From an uncultured Peptococcaceae bacterium (lineage in GTDB: Bacteria > Bacillota > Dehalobacteriia > UBA4068 > UBA4997), in contig CANQSW010000006.1 of assembly GCA_947626615.1 (NCBI GenBank), positions 1-22,029 of the forward strand: DNA of 22,029 bases, in the 5' to 3' direction. Each line of letters opens with the position of its first letter. Positions within the stretch are counted from its first letter, which is position 1. The notes below the pieces were generated by a model. The model worked only from the letters and a program-made list of their open reading frames with translations. It searched no databases and was not told where the DNA came from. This document shows, one piece after another, positions 1 through 6,291 of this stretch. Both the position numbers and the translations under genes were made by a program.

Positions 1-1926
1 AAGCTTTTGTTTGCCCAGTTCCATGATATTTTGCCGGGGACCGGGATCCAAAAGGTGGAGGAGCAGGGCCTGGTCAAAATGGATATCCTCGGCCTGCGGA
101 CGCTGACCGTTATCGGCGACGCGCTGGATAATATCCGCCAGAGCCGCGGTATCGACCTGGATATCGACAATATCCCGCTGGACGACCCGGAGGTATACGC
201 CATGCTGGCCGCGGGCGACACCGATGGCGTGTTCCAGCTGGAAAGCGACGGCATGCGCACCTATCTGAAGGCGCTGCACCCGGAGCGTATCGAAGACATC
301 ATCGCCATGGTGGCGCTGTATCGCCCCGGCCCGCTGGAGGGCGGTATGGTCAGCGATTTCATCAAGCGCAAGCACGGCGAAACCAAGGTCGTCTACCCGC
401 ACCCGATGTTAAAACCCGTGCTGGAGGAGACCTACGGCGTCATGGTCTATCAGGAGCAGATCATGCAGGTGGCCAGCACGATGGCCGGCTTCACGCTGGG
501 CCAGGCCGACGAGCTGCGCCGCGCTATGGGCAAAAAGAAGGCCGAGGTTCTGGCGGCCAAGCGCAAGGATTTCTTAGCCGGGGCCAACCAGAACGGCGTG
601 GACGAAAAAACCGCCAACGAGGTCTTTGACCTGATGGAGTTCTTCTCCGGCTACGGCTTCAACAAGAGCCATTCCGCCGCTTACGGCGTGGTGACGTATC
701 AGACGGCCTATCTGCGCTGCCACTACGGCCCGGAATATATGGCCGCGATACTTACCAGCTTTATGGAAAACGCCGACAAGGTGACGACCTACATCGAAGC
801 CTGCCACCGCGCGGGGCTGGAGGTGCTGCCGCCGGATATCAATCTTTCCTACACCAACTTTTCCGTCAGCGACGGCAAGATCCGCTTCGGCCTGGCCGCG
901 ATCAAAGGCGTGGGGCGCGAGGTCATCAACCAGATCATCGCCGAGCGCGAAAAGGGCGGCAATTTCACCTCGCTGACCGATCTTTGCAGCCGCATCGTGG
1001 TCAACAAGCGCATACTGGAAGGGCTGATACGCTCCGGCGCGCTGGACAGCCTGGGCGGCCGGCGTTCGCAGTATCTGGCCGTTTATGAGCAGGCGTTGGA
1101 TATCGGCCGCCGCTACGCCGAGGAGCAGGCCTCGCAGCAGCTCTCGCTTTTCGATTTCGGCATGGAGCAGAAAAAGCTGCTGGAGGTGGAGCTGCCGCAG
1201 ATCGCCGAGCTCTCCAAAATGGAGCTGCTGCACATGGAAAAGGACAGCATCGGTTTTTACGTCTCCGGTCACCCGCTGGACGAATACACCGAGCGCCTGA
1301 AGCCTATCGTCAACCACCGTCTGAGCGAGCTGGCCGAGCTTTCCGACCGCGCTTCGCTGCGCGTGGCCGGGCTGATCACGGGCAACCAGAACCGCTTGAC
1401 CAAAAACGGCGACAGCATGGCTATCTTCACGCTGGAGGATAAGACGGCTTCCGTCCGCTGCGTGGTGTTCCCCAAGGCCTACGCGGCCAGCCGCAGCGCT
1501 ATTGCGGATAACAACCCGGTGCTGGTGAACGGCCGCCTGCAGGTGGAGGACGAAGATCGCTATACGATCATCGTGGAGTCCGTTTTCGCGCTGGAGGGCA
1601 TGGATCTTTTGGCCGTGCCCAAAGGTATGGAGGCCCCCAAGCAGCCGGAGGAGGAAAAGGCCGGCCGTTATCCGCGCCGCCGCCGCGAGCAGCAGCCCGA
1701 GCCGCCGCACGCCGTGGTCTACGTGCGCGTGCCGGATTCCTCGCACCTGGCGGATATCCGCAGGCTGGCGGCCGATAAGGCGGGCAGCTTCGACGTCGTG
1801 CCGTATTACAGCGATATCCAGCGCTATCAGCGGGGCCTGGGTATCCAGGTGGACAGCGACGTTATCGACCTCTACAAGGTGCAGTTCGGCGAGGGCAACG
1901 TCGTCGTGAGGGTGGCGACGAAATAA
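1..1926 (+). CDS. dnaE: DNA polymerase III alpha subunit, C-terminal part (5' truncated by window)
   Basis: Catalytic alpha subunit of a C-family replicative DNA polymerase; about 641 C-terminal residues are present, open from base 1, so the PHP domain and most of the palm lie upstream. Seen: the KMDILGLRTLT motif carries the third catalytic aspartate of DnaE (codon 82-84). The fingers follow (DGVFQLES, MVALYRPGPLEGG, GYGFNKSHSAAYG), then a helix-hairpin-helix region (FGLAAIKGVGREV). A QLSLF peptide encoded at 1138-1152 matches the beta-clamp binding consensus. An OB fold (RVAGLITGNQNRLTKNGD) and a C-terminal domain ending at TAA follow. Knowledge: DnaE extends primers and, in Bacillota, usually works beside PolC. 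No terminator is visible after the stop; the next gene has its own promoter. The frame is intact and the identification is secure. Confidence 0.97.
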   Translation, partial: KLLFAQFHDILPGTGIQKVEEQGLVKMDILGLRTLTVIGDALDNIRQSRGIDLDIDNIPLDDPEVYAMLAAGDTDGVFQLESDGMRTYLKALHPERIEDIIAMVALYRPGPLEGGMVSDFIKRKHGETKVVYPHPMLKPVLEETYGVMVYQEQIMQVASTMAGFTLGQADELRRAMGKKKAEVLAAKRKDFLAGANQNGVDEKTANEVFDLMEFFSGYGFNKSHSAAYGVVTYQTAYLRCHYGPEYMAAILTSFMENADKVTTYIEACHRAGLEVLPPDINLSYTNFSVSDGKIRFGLAAIKGVGREVINQIIAEREKGGNFTSLTDLCSRIVVNKRILEGLIRSGALDSLGGRRSQYLAVYEQALDIGRRYAEEQASQQLSLFDFGMEQKKLLEVELPQIAELSKMELLHMEKDSIGFYVSGHPLDEYTERLKPIVNHRLSELAELSDRASLRVAGLITGNQNRLTKNGDSMAIFTLEDKTASVRCVVFPKAYAASRSAIADNNPVLVNGRLQVEDEDRYTIIVESVFALEGMDLLAVPKGMEAPKQPEEEKAGRYPRRRREQQPEPPHAVVYVRVPDSSHLADIRRLAADKAGSFDVVPYYSDIQRYQRGLGIQVDSDVIDLYKVQFGEGNVVVRVATK

Positions 1927-1931
1927 GACGA

Positions 1932-1960
1932 TTGATTTTGCGCCGAAAAGGTGATAATAT
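1932..1960 (+). promoter_or_regulatory. Candidate sigma-A promoter for the DUF1858 gene
   Basis: TTGATT (1932-1937), a 17-bp spacer and TAATAT (1955-1960) lie just after the dnaE stop and 54 bases before the next start codon. Spacing and position fit a vegetative promoter. This is pattern matching only. Confidence 0.6.
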
Positions 1961-2013
1961 AAAAAAGGTGCAATACCGAGCGAAAAAGTATAATTTGACA
2001 GGAGGTCATAAAT

Positions 2014-2229
2014 ATGGCAAAGATCACGAAAGACATGGGCATTATCGAGGCGGTACAGAAATATCCGCAGACTATCGAGGTTTTTATGAACTTCGGCATG
2101 GGCTGCCTGGGCTGCGCCGCCGCGCATTTTGAGACGATCGAGCAGGGAGCGCTGGCGCACGGTATGGACATGGAAGCGCTGATGGTCGCGCTGAACGCCG
2201 CGGCCGACGCGGCCGAAGCCGAGGCGTAA
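2014..2229 (+). CDS. DUF1858 / hybrid-cluster-associated redox disulfide protein
   Basis: Small 71-residue protein made of one DUF1858 domain, the family also described as a hybrid-cluster-protein-associated redox disulfide domain. Seen: ITKDMGIIEAVQKYPQTIEV, then FMNFGMGCLGCAAAHFETIE with the family's Cys-x2-Cys pair, then a helical Ala-rich tail. The AGGAGG ribosome binding site at 2001-2006 lies 7 bases before the ATG, which fixes the start. The Cys pair suggests a thiol redox or metal-binding role, but the biochemical function of the family is not settled. It sits between dnaE and the redox-activated chaperone Hsp33, probably as its own transcription unit. The family assignment is firm; the role is inference. 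Confidence 0.9.
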   Translation: MAKITKDMGIIEAVQKYPQTIEVFMNFGMGCLGCAAAHFETIEQGALAHGMDMEALMVALNAAADAAEAEA

Positions 2230-2249
2230 GCCGCAAAAAAAACGAAAGA

Positions 2250-2305
2250 CCCCGCCTGGCGCGGCGGCTTGGCCCTTTTACGGGCGGCTGCGGCGCTGGG
2301 CGGGG
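2250..2305. other. Long GC-rich hairpin between the DUF1858 gene and hslO
   Basis: Arms 2250-2262 and 2293-2305 pair over 13 positions (two G-T wobbles), and an inner GCCC/GGGC helix (2272-2275 with 2282-2285) closes a six-base loop. No T-run follows on the plus strand. On the minus strand a T-rich tract follows (complement of the A-run at 2235-2242), so it is more terminator-like in that orientation. It may stop or pause DUF1858 transcripts. Confidence 0.45.
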
Positions 2306-2346
2306 CGATATGATTTTGAGTATGAGTATGATCGAGAGGTGGGCTA

Positions 2347-3354
2347 ATGGCTAAGCCTGACTATTGCCTGCGCGGCGTCAGCGGGGACGGCAGCGTGAAG
2401 CTCTGGCTGGCGCAGACGACCGCCCTCTGCGAGGAGGGCCGCCGCCGGCACGACGCCTGGAGCGTGGCCGCGGCCGCTTTGGGGCGGCTGCTGACCGCGG
2501 GCGTTTTCTTTGGCCAGAATTTGAAAAACGAGTCGGACAGCGTAACTCTGCGTATCAACGGCGACGGGCCGCTGGGCGCTCTTGCCGTTGTGGCCGAGGC
2601 CGACGGCACGGTGCGCGGCACGGTGGGTTCGCCGCATCTGGAGCTGCCCCGCCGGGCGGACGGGCATCTGGCGGTGGGCGCGGCGATCGGCCGCGGCACG
2701 CTGACCGTAATCAAGGATATGGGCTTCGGCGAGCCTTACGCCGGCACGGTGGAGCTGGTCTCCGGCGAGATCGGCGACGATATCGCGCAGTATTTTCTGG
2801 AATCCGAGCAGACCCCGGCGGCCGTGGGCCTGGGCGTGCAGATCGCGCCGGACGGCACGGTGGGCGCGGCCGGCGGCTTTATGCTGCAGGTGCTGCCGCA
2901 CGCCGACGTCAAGACGATAAAACAGCTGGAGCTGAATCTGGCCAACCTGCCGCCCGTCAGCCAGATGGTGGCGGACGGCCTGACGCTGACCGAAATGGGC
3001 GGCGAGGTGATGCTGGGCGTGCCGTGGCGGGAGCTCTCGCGCACGCCGCTGGCTTATCGCTGCACCTGCAGCCGCGAGCGGCTGCGCGGGGCGCTGCTGA
3101 GCCTGGGCTATAAGGAGCTGAAAGCGCTGTACGAGGAAAAGCGGGCCGAGGACGCGCCGGCCGAGGTGGTCTGCCGCTTCTGCGGGGAAAAATACCATTT
3201 CGACCCGGCGGAGCTGCGCCAAATGCTGGACGAGCTGGATCAGGAGCGCTTCCGTGATTTTGCGGCGAGCCTGCAAAACCGGCTGGATACGGCGCTGGCG
3301 CAGCGGGAGCAGCAGGGTGAAGACGCCGCGCCGGAAGAAAAACCGGCGGAATAA
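2347..3354 (+). CDS. hslO: Redox-regulated molecular chaperone Hsp33
   Basis: Cytoplasmic holdase chaperone activated by oxidation of a zinc-bound cysteine cluster. The protein has 335 residues. Seen: N-terminal KPDYCLRGVSGDGSVKLWLAQTT, typical of the substrate-binding domain; TAGVFFGQNLKNES; and HLELPRRADGHLAVGAAIG. The C-terminal redox switch is Cys239-x-Cys241 (YRCTCSRERL) and Cys276-x2-Cys279 (VCRFCGEKYHF), so all four zinc ligands are present. About 35 residues after the switch form an acidic, Gln/Glu-rich tail (REQQGEDAAPEEKPAE), somewhat longer than usual. A GAGGTGG ribosome binding site precedes the ATG. I see no clear promoter; it may depend on the upstream DUF1858 transcript or a weak local signal. 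Identification is firm. Confidence 0.95.
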   Translation: MAKPDYCLRGVSGDGSVKLWLAQTTALCEEGRRRHDAWSVAAAALGRLLTAGVFFGQNLKNESDSVTLRINGDGPLGALAVVAEADGTVRGTVGSPHLELPRRADGHLAVGAAIGRGTLTVIKDMGFGEPYAGTVELVSGEIGDDIAQYFLESEQTPAAVGLGVQIAPDGTVGAAGGFMLQVLPHADVKTIKQLELNLANLPPVSQMVADGLTLTEMGGEVMLGVPWRELSRTPLAYRCTCSRERLRGALLSLGYKELKALYEEKRAEDAPAEVVCRFCGEKYHFDPAELRQMLDELDQERFRDFAASLQNRLDTALAQREQQGEDAAPEEKPAE

Positions 3355-3373
3355 AAAAATTTTGCCAAAGCTA

Positions 3374-3402
3374 TTGCATAAGCCGAAAAGCTGTGCTAAA
3401 AT
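3374..3402 (+). promoter_or_regulatory. Candidate sigma-A promoter for rplS
   Basis: TTGCAT (3374-3379), a 17-bp spacer and TAAAAT (3397-3402) lie 20 bases after the hslO stop. Transcription from here would give a leader of about 105 nt before rplS. Confidence 0.7.
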
Positions 3403-3408
3403 ATTAAA

Positions 3409-3514
3409 GCACTTATGCCGCCCCGGCAAAAAGCGGGGAACGGACGGTCCGCTGCCGCAGGTTTTTCGATTGACCGGCGCTAAGAACGTTCGGGAAGTTT
3501 AAGGAGGAACAGAA
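3409..3514 (+). promoter_or_regulatory. rplS 5' leader, possible L19 autoregulatory leader
   Basis: The untranslated stretch between the rplS promoter and start codon is about 105 nt. It contains a CCCCG/CGGGG hairpin (3421-3425 with 3434-3438, loop GCAAAAAG) and a GGACGGTCC-like dyad at 3441-3451. Structured L19 leaders that bind the ribosomal protein are known in low-GC Gram-positives. I cannot confirm a match to that family by eye; the call rests on position and length. Confidence 0.35.
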
Positions 3515-3856
3515 ATGAACGTAATCGAAGAATTGGAAAAAGAGCAGCTGCGCAGCGATATCCCGGATTTTAAGCCCGGCGACACCGTTCGCTTGTTCAT
3601 CAGAGTCGTCGAAGGCGGCAAGGAGAGGATCCAGCAGTATGAGGGCGTAGTCATCAGACGCCAGAACAGCGGTATCCGCGAGACGTTTACCGTGCGCCGC
3701 GTCAGCTACGGCGTGGGCGTGGAAAAGACCTTCCCCGTACATTCGCCTCGTCTGGAGAAAATTCAGGTAATGCGTCATGGCCGCGTGCGCCGCGCCAAGC
3801 TGTATTATCTGCGCAACCTGACCGGTAAAGCCGCCCGTATCAAGGACGCCCGGTAA
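3515..3856 (+). CDS. rplS: Large ribosomal subunit protein bL19
   Basis: Ribosomal protein L19 of the 50S subunit, located at the interface with the 30S subunit. The 113 residues match the family's usual length. Seen: MNVIEELEKEQLRSDIPDFKPGDTV, VVEGGKERIQQYEGVVIRR, GIRETFTVRRVSYGVGVEKTFPVHSPRLEKI and the basic C-terminus RRAKLYYLRNLTGKAARIKD, all bL19 hallmarks. A TAAGGAGG ribosome binding site precedes the ATG. In many bacteria rplS ends an rpsP-rimM-trmD-rplS operon; here it stands alone between its own promoter and a strong terminator. Identification is certain. Confidence 0.99.
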   Translation: MNVIEELEKEQLRSDIPDFKPGDTVRLFIRVVEGGKERIQQYEGVVIRRQNSGIRETFTVRRVSYGVGVEKTFPVHSPRLEKIQVMRHGRVRRAKLYYLRNLTGKAARIKDAR

Positions 3857-3873
3857 TTTCTGCTCAAACGATC

Positions 3874-3915
3874 TAAGCACAAAGGCCGCCTATGGCTTTT
3901 GTGCTTATGTTTTAT
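3874..3915 (+). terminator. Intrinsic terminator of rplS
   Basis: A 14-bp stem (3874-3887 with 3894-3907, one G-T pair) closes a six-base loop and is followed by a T-rich tail (TGTTTTAT), starting 17 bases after the rplS stop. Confidence 0.85.
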
Positions 3916-3986
3916 CAGCGCAACATAGGCCAGCGCCCGCAGCGCCGCCTTTTTGTGAAATAAAGTTATAGTTGGAGGGTTCAGTT

Positions 3987-4820
3987 ATGAGGAAGAATTT
4001 GTTCTGGTCAGTTTGTCTGTGTCTGCTGCTTTTGCTTTGGCCGGCCGCGGCGTTTGGTCTTTCTATCGGCGTCGACGGCCAAAAGGTGGAATTCGACGCG
4101 CAGCCGGAGGTCAAAAATAACGCGATATTCGTGCCGATACGCCCGATAGCGGAGCAAATGCACGCGAGCGTTTCTTATACCGGGCGGGAGGTCGTTATCG
4201 CTGATTTTGACGCCAGCGGCGCCGCCATCGTGCTGCATATCGGCAGTGCCGAAGCCGTGCTGCAAAAGGACGGGGAAACGCTGCAAACCTATACTTTGAG
4301 CTCCGCGCCCTACGTTAAAGGCGGGCGGACGTTTTTGCCGCTCCGCTTCGTTTCGGAGCAAATGGGCTGCTCCGTGCAGTATACGCCGGGGCTGGTTCGG
4401 ATAGTTCTGCCCGGGCCGGAAGTCGACGGGCAGGCGGTGTTTGCCGTCAAGCTGGGCTTGGCGGGCGGCACGGTCAGCATAGACGAGAAGGAAACCGTCA
4501 ACACGCTGGTGAGCCTGATCTATGACGGCAAGCTGGCGGAGGCCGCGGCCCCGGCGGATTTTGCGGTTTGGGACTCTTTCGGCGCGACGTATGAGCTGCA
4601 AAACCGGCAGGGCGGGGCTATCGCCACGTGGCAGTTTCTGGTGCCGGCCGGCGCGGCGGAGCAGTTCCCCGCTTACAGCGCAATGTATTTGTACGACGTG
4701 CTGAACGACCGCTATTATGCCTACGACCCGGCGGTCTTTGCCCAGAAGTTCGGCGAAAACGGCGGTATACTGGAGCTCACCCTCACCGCATATCTGGGCG
4801 GCAGGGGTTCGATCTATTAA
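3987..4820 (+). CDS. Exported protein with copper-amine-oxidase N-terminal-like (stalk) domain
   Basis: 277-residue secreted or membrane-attached protein of unknown specific role. Seen: a signal peptide (MRKNLFWSVCLCLLLLLWPAAAFG), then two related modules typical of the copper amine oxidase N-terminal / stalk domain family: SIGVDGQKVEFDAQPEVKNN..FVPIRPIAEQMHASVSY and YVKGGRTFLPLRFVSEQMGCSVQY. The C-terminal half (about residues 145-277) carries no motif I recognise. The domain name is historical: no oxidase catalytic core is present, and in Bacillota such domains are common in cell-envelope proteins. A TTGGAGG ribosome binding site at 3972-3978 favours ATG 3987 over an in-frame TTG at 3972. 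The gene lies between two terminators, so it is probably monocistronic, but I see no good promoter in 3916-3986. Confidence 0.85.
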   Translation: MRKNLFWSVCLCLLLLLWPAAAFGLSIGVDGQKVEFDAQPEVKNNAIFVPIRPIAEQMHASVSYTGREVVIADFDASGAAIVLHIGSAEAVLQKDGETLQTYTLSSAPYVKGGRTFLPLRFVSEQMGCSVQYTPGLVRIVLPGPEVDGQAVFAVKLGLAGGTVSIDEKETVNTLVSLIYDGKLAEAAAPADFAVWDSFGATYELQNRQGGAIATWQFLVPAGAAEQFPAYSAMYLYDVLNDRYYAYDPAVFAQKFGENGGILELTLTAYLGGRGSIY

Positions 4821-4846
4821 ACGCCGCTTTTGGCTTGCAAACGCTG

Positions 4847-4885
4847 AAAAACGCCCTCCGAAGCCGGGCTTGGGGGGGCGTTTTT
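4847..4885 (+). terminator. Intrinsic terminator after the stalk-domain gene
   Basis: A stem of about 13 bp (4847-4859 with 4873-4885, one G-T pair) has AAAAA on the 5' side and TTTTT on the 3' side, with a small inner AAGC/GCTT hairpin in its loop. It can work in both orientations but ends the plus-strand gene here. Confidence 0.85.
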
Positions 4886-4927
4886 GTCTGCCTTTGGCCC
4901 GATATACGGCGGCCCGGCAAAAAATAC

Positions 4928-4956
4928 TTGTCTGTGCAGGGCAAATATGTTATACT
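4928..4956 (+). promoter_or_regulatory. Candidate sigma-A promoter for efp
   Basis: TTGTCT (4928-4933), a 17-bp spacer and TATACT (4951-4956) stand downstream of the previous terminator and about 90 bases before the efp start. Confidence 0.7.
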
Positions 4957-5008
4957 ATAAACGGCGGGCTGGCTTTGCCGACCAGTTTTGCCCGAAAATT
5001 TTGACTAT

Positions 5009-5032
5009 ATGCTGAGATTTTCAGTATTTTTT
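5009..5032 (+). promoter_or_regulatory. Terminator-like hairpin in the efp leader
   Basis: A 7-bp stem (5009-5015 with 5021-5027, one G-T pair) and a five-base loop are followed at once by a T-run to 5032 and then by the efp ribosome binding site GGGAGGT. An alternative helix GAAAAT/ATTTTC (4994-4999 with 5017-5022) would exclude it. It could be an attenuator, but the stem is short and A/T-rich. Confidence 0.35.
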
Positions 5033-5046
5033 GGGAGGTATTTTCC

Positions 5047-5601
5047 GTGATTTCCAGTAATGATTTTCGTAACGGCGTATCCATTGATCTGGACGGCGAG
5101 GCTTACGTCGTCGTGGATTTTCAGCACGTTAAGCCCGGCAAGGGTTCCGCCTTCGTGCGGACGAAGCTGAAAAACGTGCGTACCGGCGGCGTGGTGGAGC
5201 GCACCTTTGCCGCGGGCGAGAAGGTGCCGAAGGCGCACCTGGAGCGCAAGCAGATGCAGTATCTCTACAACGACGGCGATTACGTGTTCATGGACAACAA
5301 CACCTATGACCAGATGACGCTGACCGCCGAGCAGATCGGCCCGAAGCTGAAATACCTGAAGGAGAATATGGATCTTTATATCCTGTTCTTCAAGGGCGCT
5401 ATCCTGGGCGTAGACTTCCCGCCGCAGGTGGAGCTCACCGTCACCGAGACCGAGCCCGGCATCAAGGGCGACACCGCCACCGGCGGCACCAAGCCCGCCA
5501 CCACCGAGACGGGCGCTATCATCAAAGTGCCGTTCTTCATCAACGAGGGCGACGTGGTGCGCGTCAACACCGAGACGGGCGAATATATCGAGCGCGTTTG
5601 A
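5047..5601 (+). CDS. efp: Translation elongation factor P
   Basis: EF-P relieves ribosomes stalled on polyproline stretches by binding between the P and E sites. The protein has 184 residues, the normal length. Seen: start MISSNDFRNGVSIDLDGEAYVV, then FQHVKPGKGSAFVRTKLKNVRTG with Lys32 at the loop tip, the position modified in many bacteria. Next comes the middle OB domain (MDNNTYDQMTL) and the C-terminal signature GDVVRVNTETGEYIERV. The start is GTG, chosen because the family begins MISSNDFR and GGGAGGT at 5033-5039 is well spaced. Gene order efp-(small gene)-spoIIIAA is conserved in spore formers. No modification enzyme is visible in the window. Confidence 0.98.
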   Translation: MISSNDFRNGVSIDLDGEAYVVVDFQHVKPGKGSAFVRTKLKNVRTGGVVERTFAAGEKVPKAHLERKQMQYLYNDGDYVFMDNNTYDQMTLTAEQIGPKLKYLKENMDLYILFFKGAILGVDFPPQVELTVTETEPGIKGDTATGGTKPATTETGAIIKVPFFINEGDVVRVNTETGEYIERV

Positions 5602-5606
5602 CGCGG

Positions 5607-5632
5607 AAACCGGCTGAATAAACGCCCGGTTT
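5607..5632 (+). other. Inverted repeat between efp and the CD1247-type gene
   Basis: AAACCGG (5607-5613) pairs with CCGGTTT (5626-5632) across a 12-base loop, 5 bases after the efp stop. No T-run follows. It may be a weak or Rho-assisted stop, or a processing site in an efp-downstream cotranscript. Confidence 0.35.
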
Positions 5633-5686
5633 ATGCGTATGCTTATTAACGAACTGAATTTGCAGCTGTAAAAGGAGGTTTTGCCG

Positions 5687-6160
5687 ATGTCTGAATTGAA
5701 AGAAAAGGTCGTATACCTGCAGGGTCTGGCGCAGGGCATGGAGCTGGACGAAAACTCCAAGGAGGCCAAACTGATCAAGTCCATGCTGGACGTTATGGCG
5801 GATATGGCCGACGCCGTGGAAGAAATGTCCGACGATCTGGACGAGGTATATGATTTTGTGGACGAGATGGACGACGATCTGGCCGAGGTGGAAGACGCCG
5901 TTTTCGGCGATGACGACGAGTGCGACGACGATGAGTGCGATTGCGACGATTGCGACTGCGACGACGACGATTACGTTGAGGTGACCTGCCCCAACTGCCA
6001 CGAGACGGTCTGCTTCAGCTCCGATATACTGGACGCCGACGAGCCGATCGAGGTCGTCTGCCCGGTCTGCGACGCCGCCGTGTTCTCCAACGACGCCGAA
6101 TACGTCGAGGTGGAGGGCGAGGACGCCAAGGACGACGCCGACGCTAAAAAAGAGGACTAA
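5687..6160 (+). CDS. CD1247-type N-terminal domain protein with acidic Cys/Asp linker and zinc ribbon
   Basis: 157-residue acidic protein. The N-terminus (MSELKEKVVYLQGLAQGMELDENSKEAKLI) resembles the CD1247 N-terminal domain family of Clostridia and relatives, whose function is unknown. Residues about 31-72 are a predicted acidic coiled helix (MADMADAVEEMSDDLDEVYDFVDEMDDDLAEVED). Residues 75-96 are almost only Asp and Cys, with Cys79, 84, 86, 89 and 91. A zinc-ribbon-like module follows with Cys101-x2-Cys104 and Cys125-x2-Cys128. AAGGAGG at 5672-5678 sets the ATG at 5687; an upstream in-frame TTG (5681) is too close. The gene follows efp and ends at a strong terminator that separates it from spoIIIA. 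Metal binding is inferred from the Cys pattern; no enzymatic motif is seen. Confidence 0.8.
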   Translation: MSELKEKVVYLQGLAQGMELDENSKEAKLIKSMLDVMADMADAVEEMSDDLDEVYDFVDEMDDDLAEVEDAVFGDDDECDDDECDCDDCDCDDDDYVEVTCPNCHETVCFSSDILDADEPIEVVCPVCDAAVFSNDAEYVEVEGEDAKDDADAKKED

Positions 6161-6187
6161 AAAATTTCGTTAGACCGAGCTTTTTCG

Positions 6188-6214
6188 GGCCACCCGTTTG
6201 GGTGGCCTTTTTTT
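6188..6214 (+). terminator. Strong intrinsic terminator before spoIIIA
   Basis: A perfect 8-bp stem GGCCACCC/GGGTGGCC (6188-6195 with 6200-6207), a four-base loop and seven T residues follow the CD1247-type gene. It insulates the sporulation operon from efp transcription. Confidence 0.93.
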
Positions 6215-6240
6215 GTGCCTAAATGTTGCCGGGGGCTTGT

Positions 6241-6268
6241 TCTATTTGCGCGCCCCGGCCAATAGAAT
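6241..6268 (+). promoter_or_regulatory. Weak candidate sigma-E promoter for spoIIIA
   Basis: TCTATTT (6241-6247) and AATAGAAT (6261-6268) are separated by 13 bases. The second box matches six of eight positions of the sigma-E -10 consensus CATACAAT and lies 24 bases before the spoIIIAA start. B. subtilis spoIIIA is transcribed by sigma-E. No sigma-A promoter is evident in this gap. Confidence 0.4.
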
Positions 6269-6291
6269 GTAGCGTCAAAGGGGGTGAACCT

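Noticed and set aside
1..6. AAGCTT at the very start as a cloning junction
   Set aside because: A single HindIII site at the edge fits the continuing dnaE frame (K-L-L-F-A-Q), so it is natural coding sequence.
574..2160. 528-codon open frame antisense to dnaE
   Set aside because: It lies wholly opposite conserved DnaE and DUF1858 codons, has no family resemblance and reflects high GC at third positions.
2344..3429. 361-codon open frame antisense to hslO
   Set aside because: Opposite a complete, well-conserved Hsp33 gene; no ribosome binding site of note and low-complexity Arg/Ala/Gln content.
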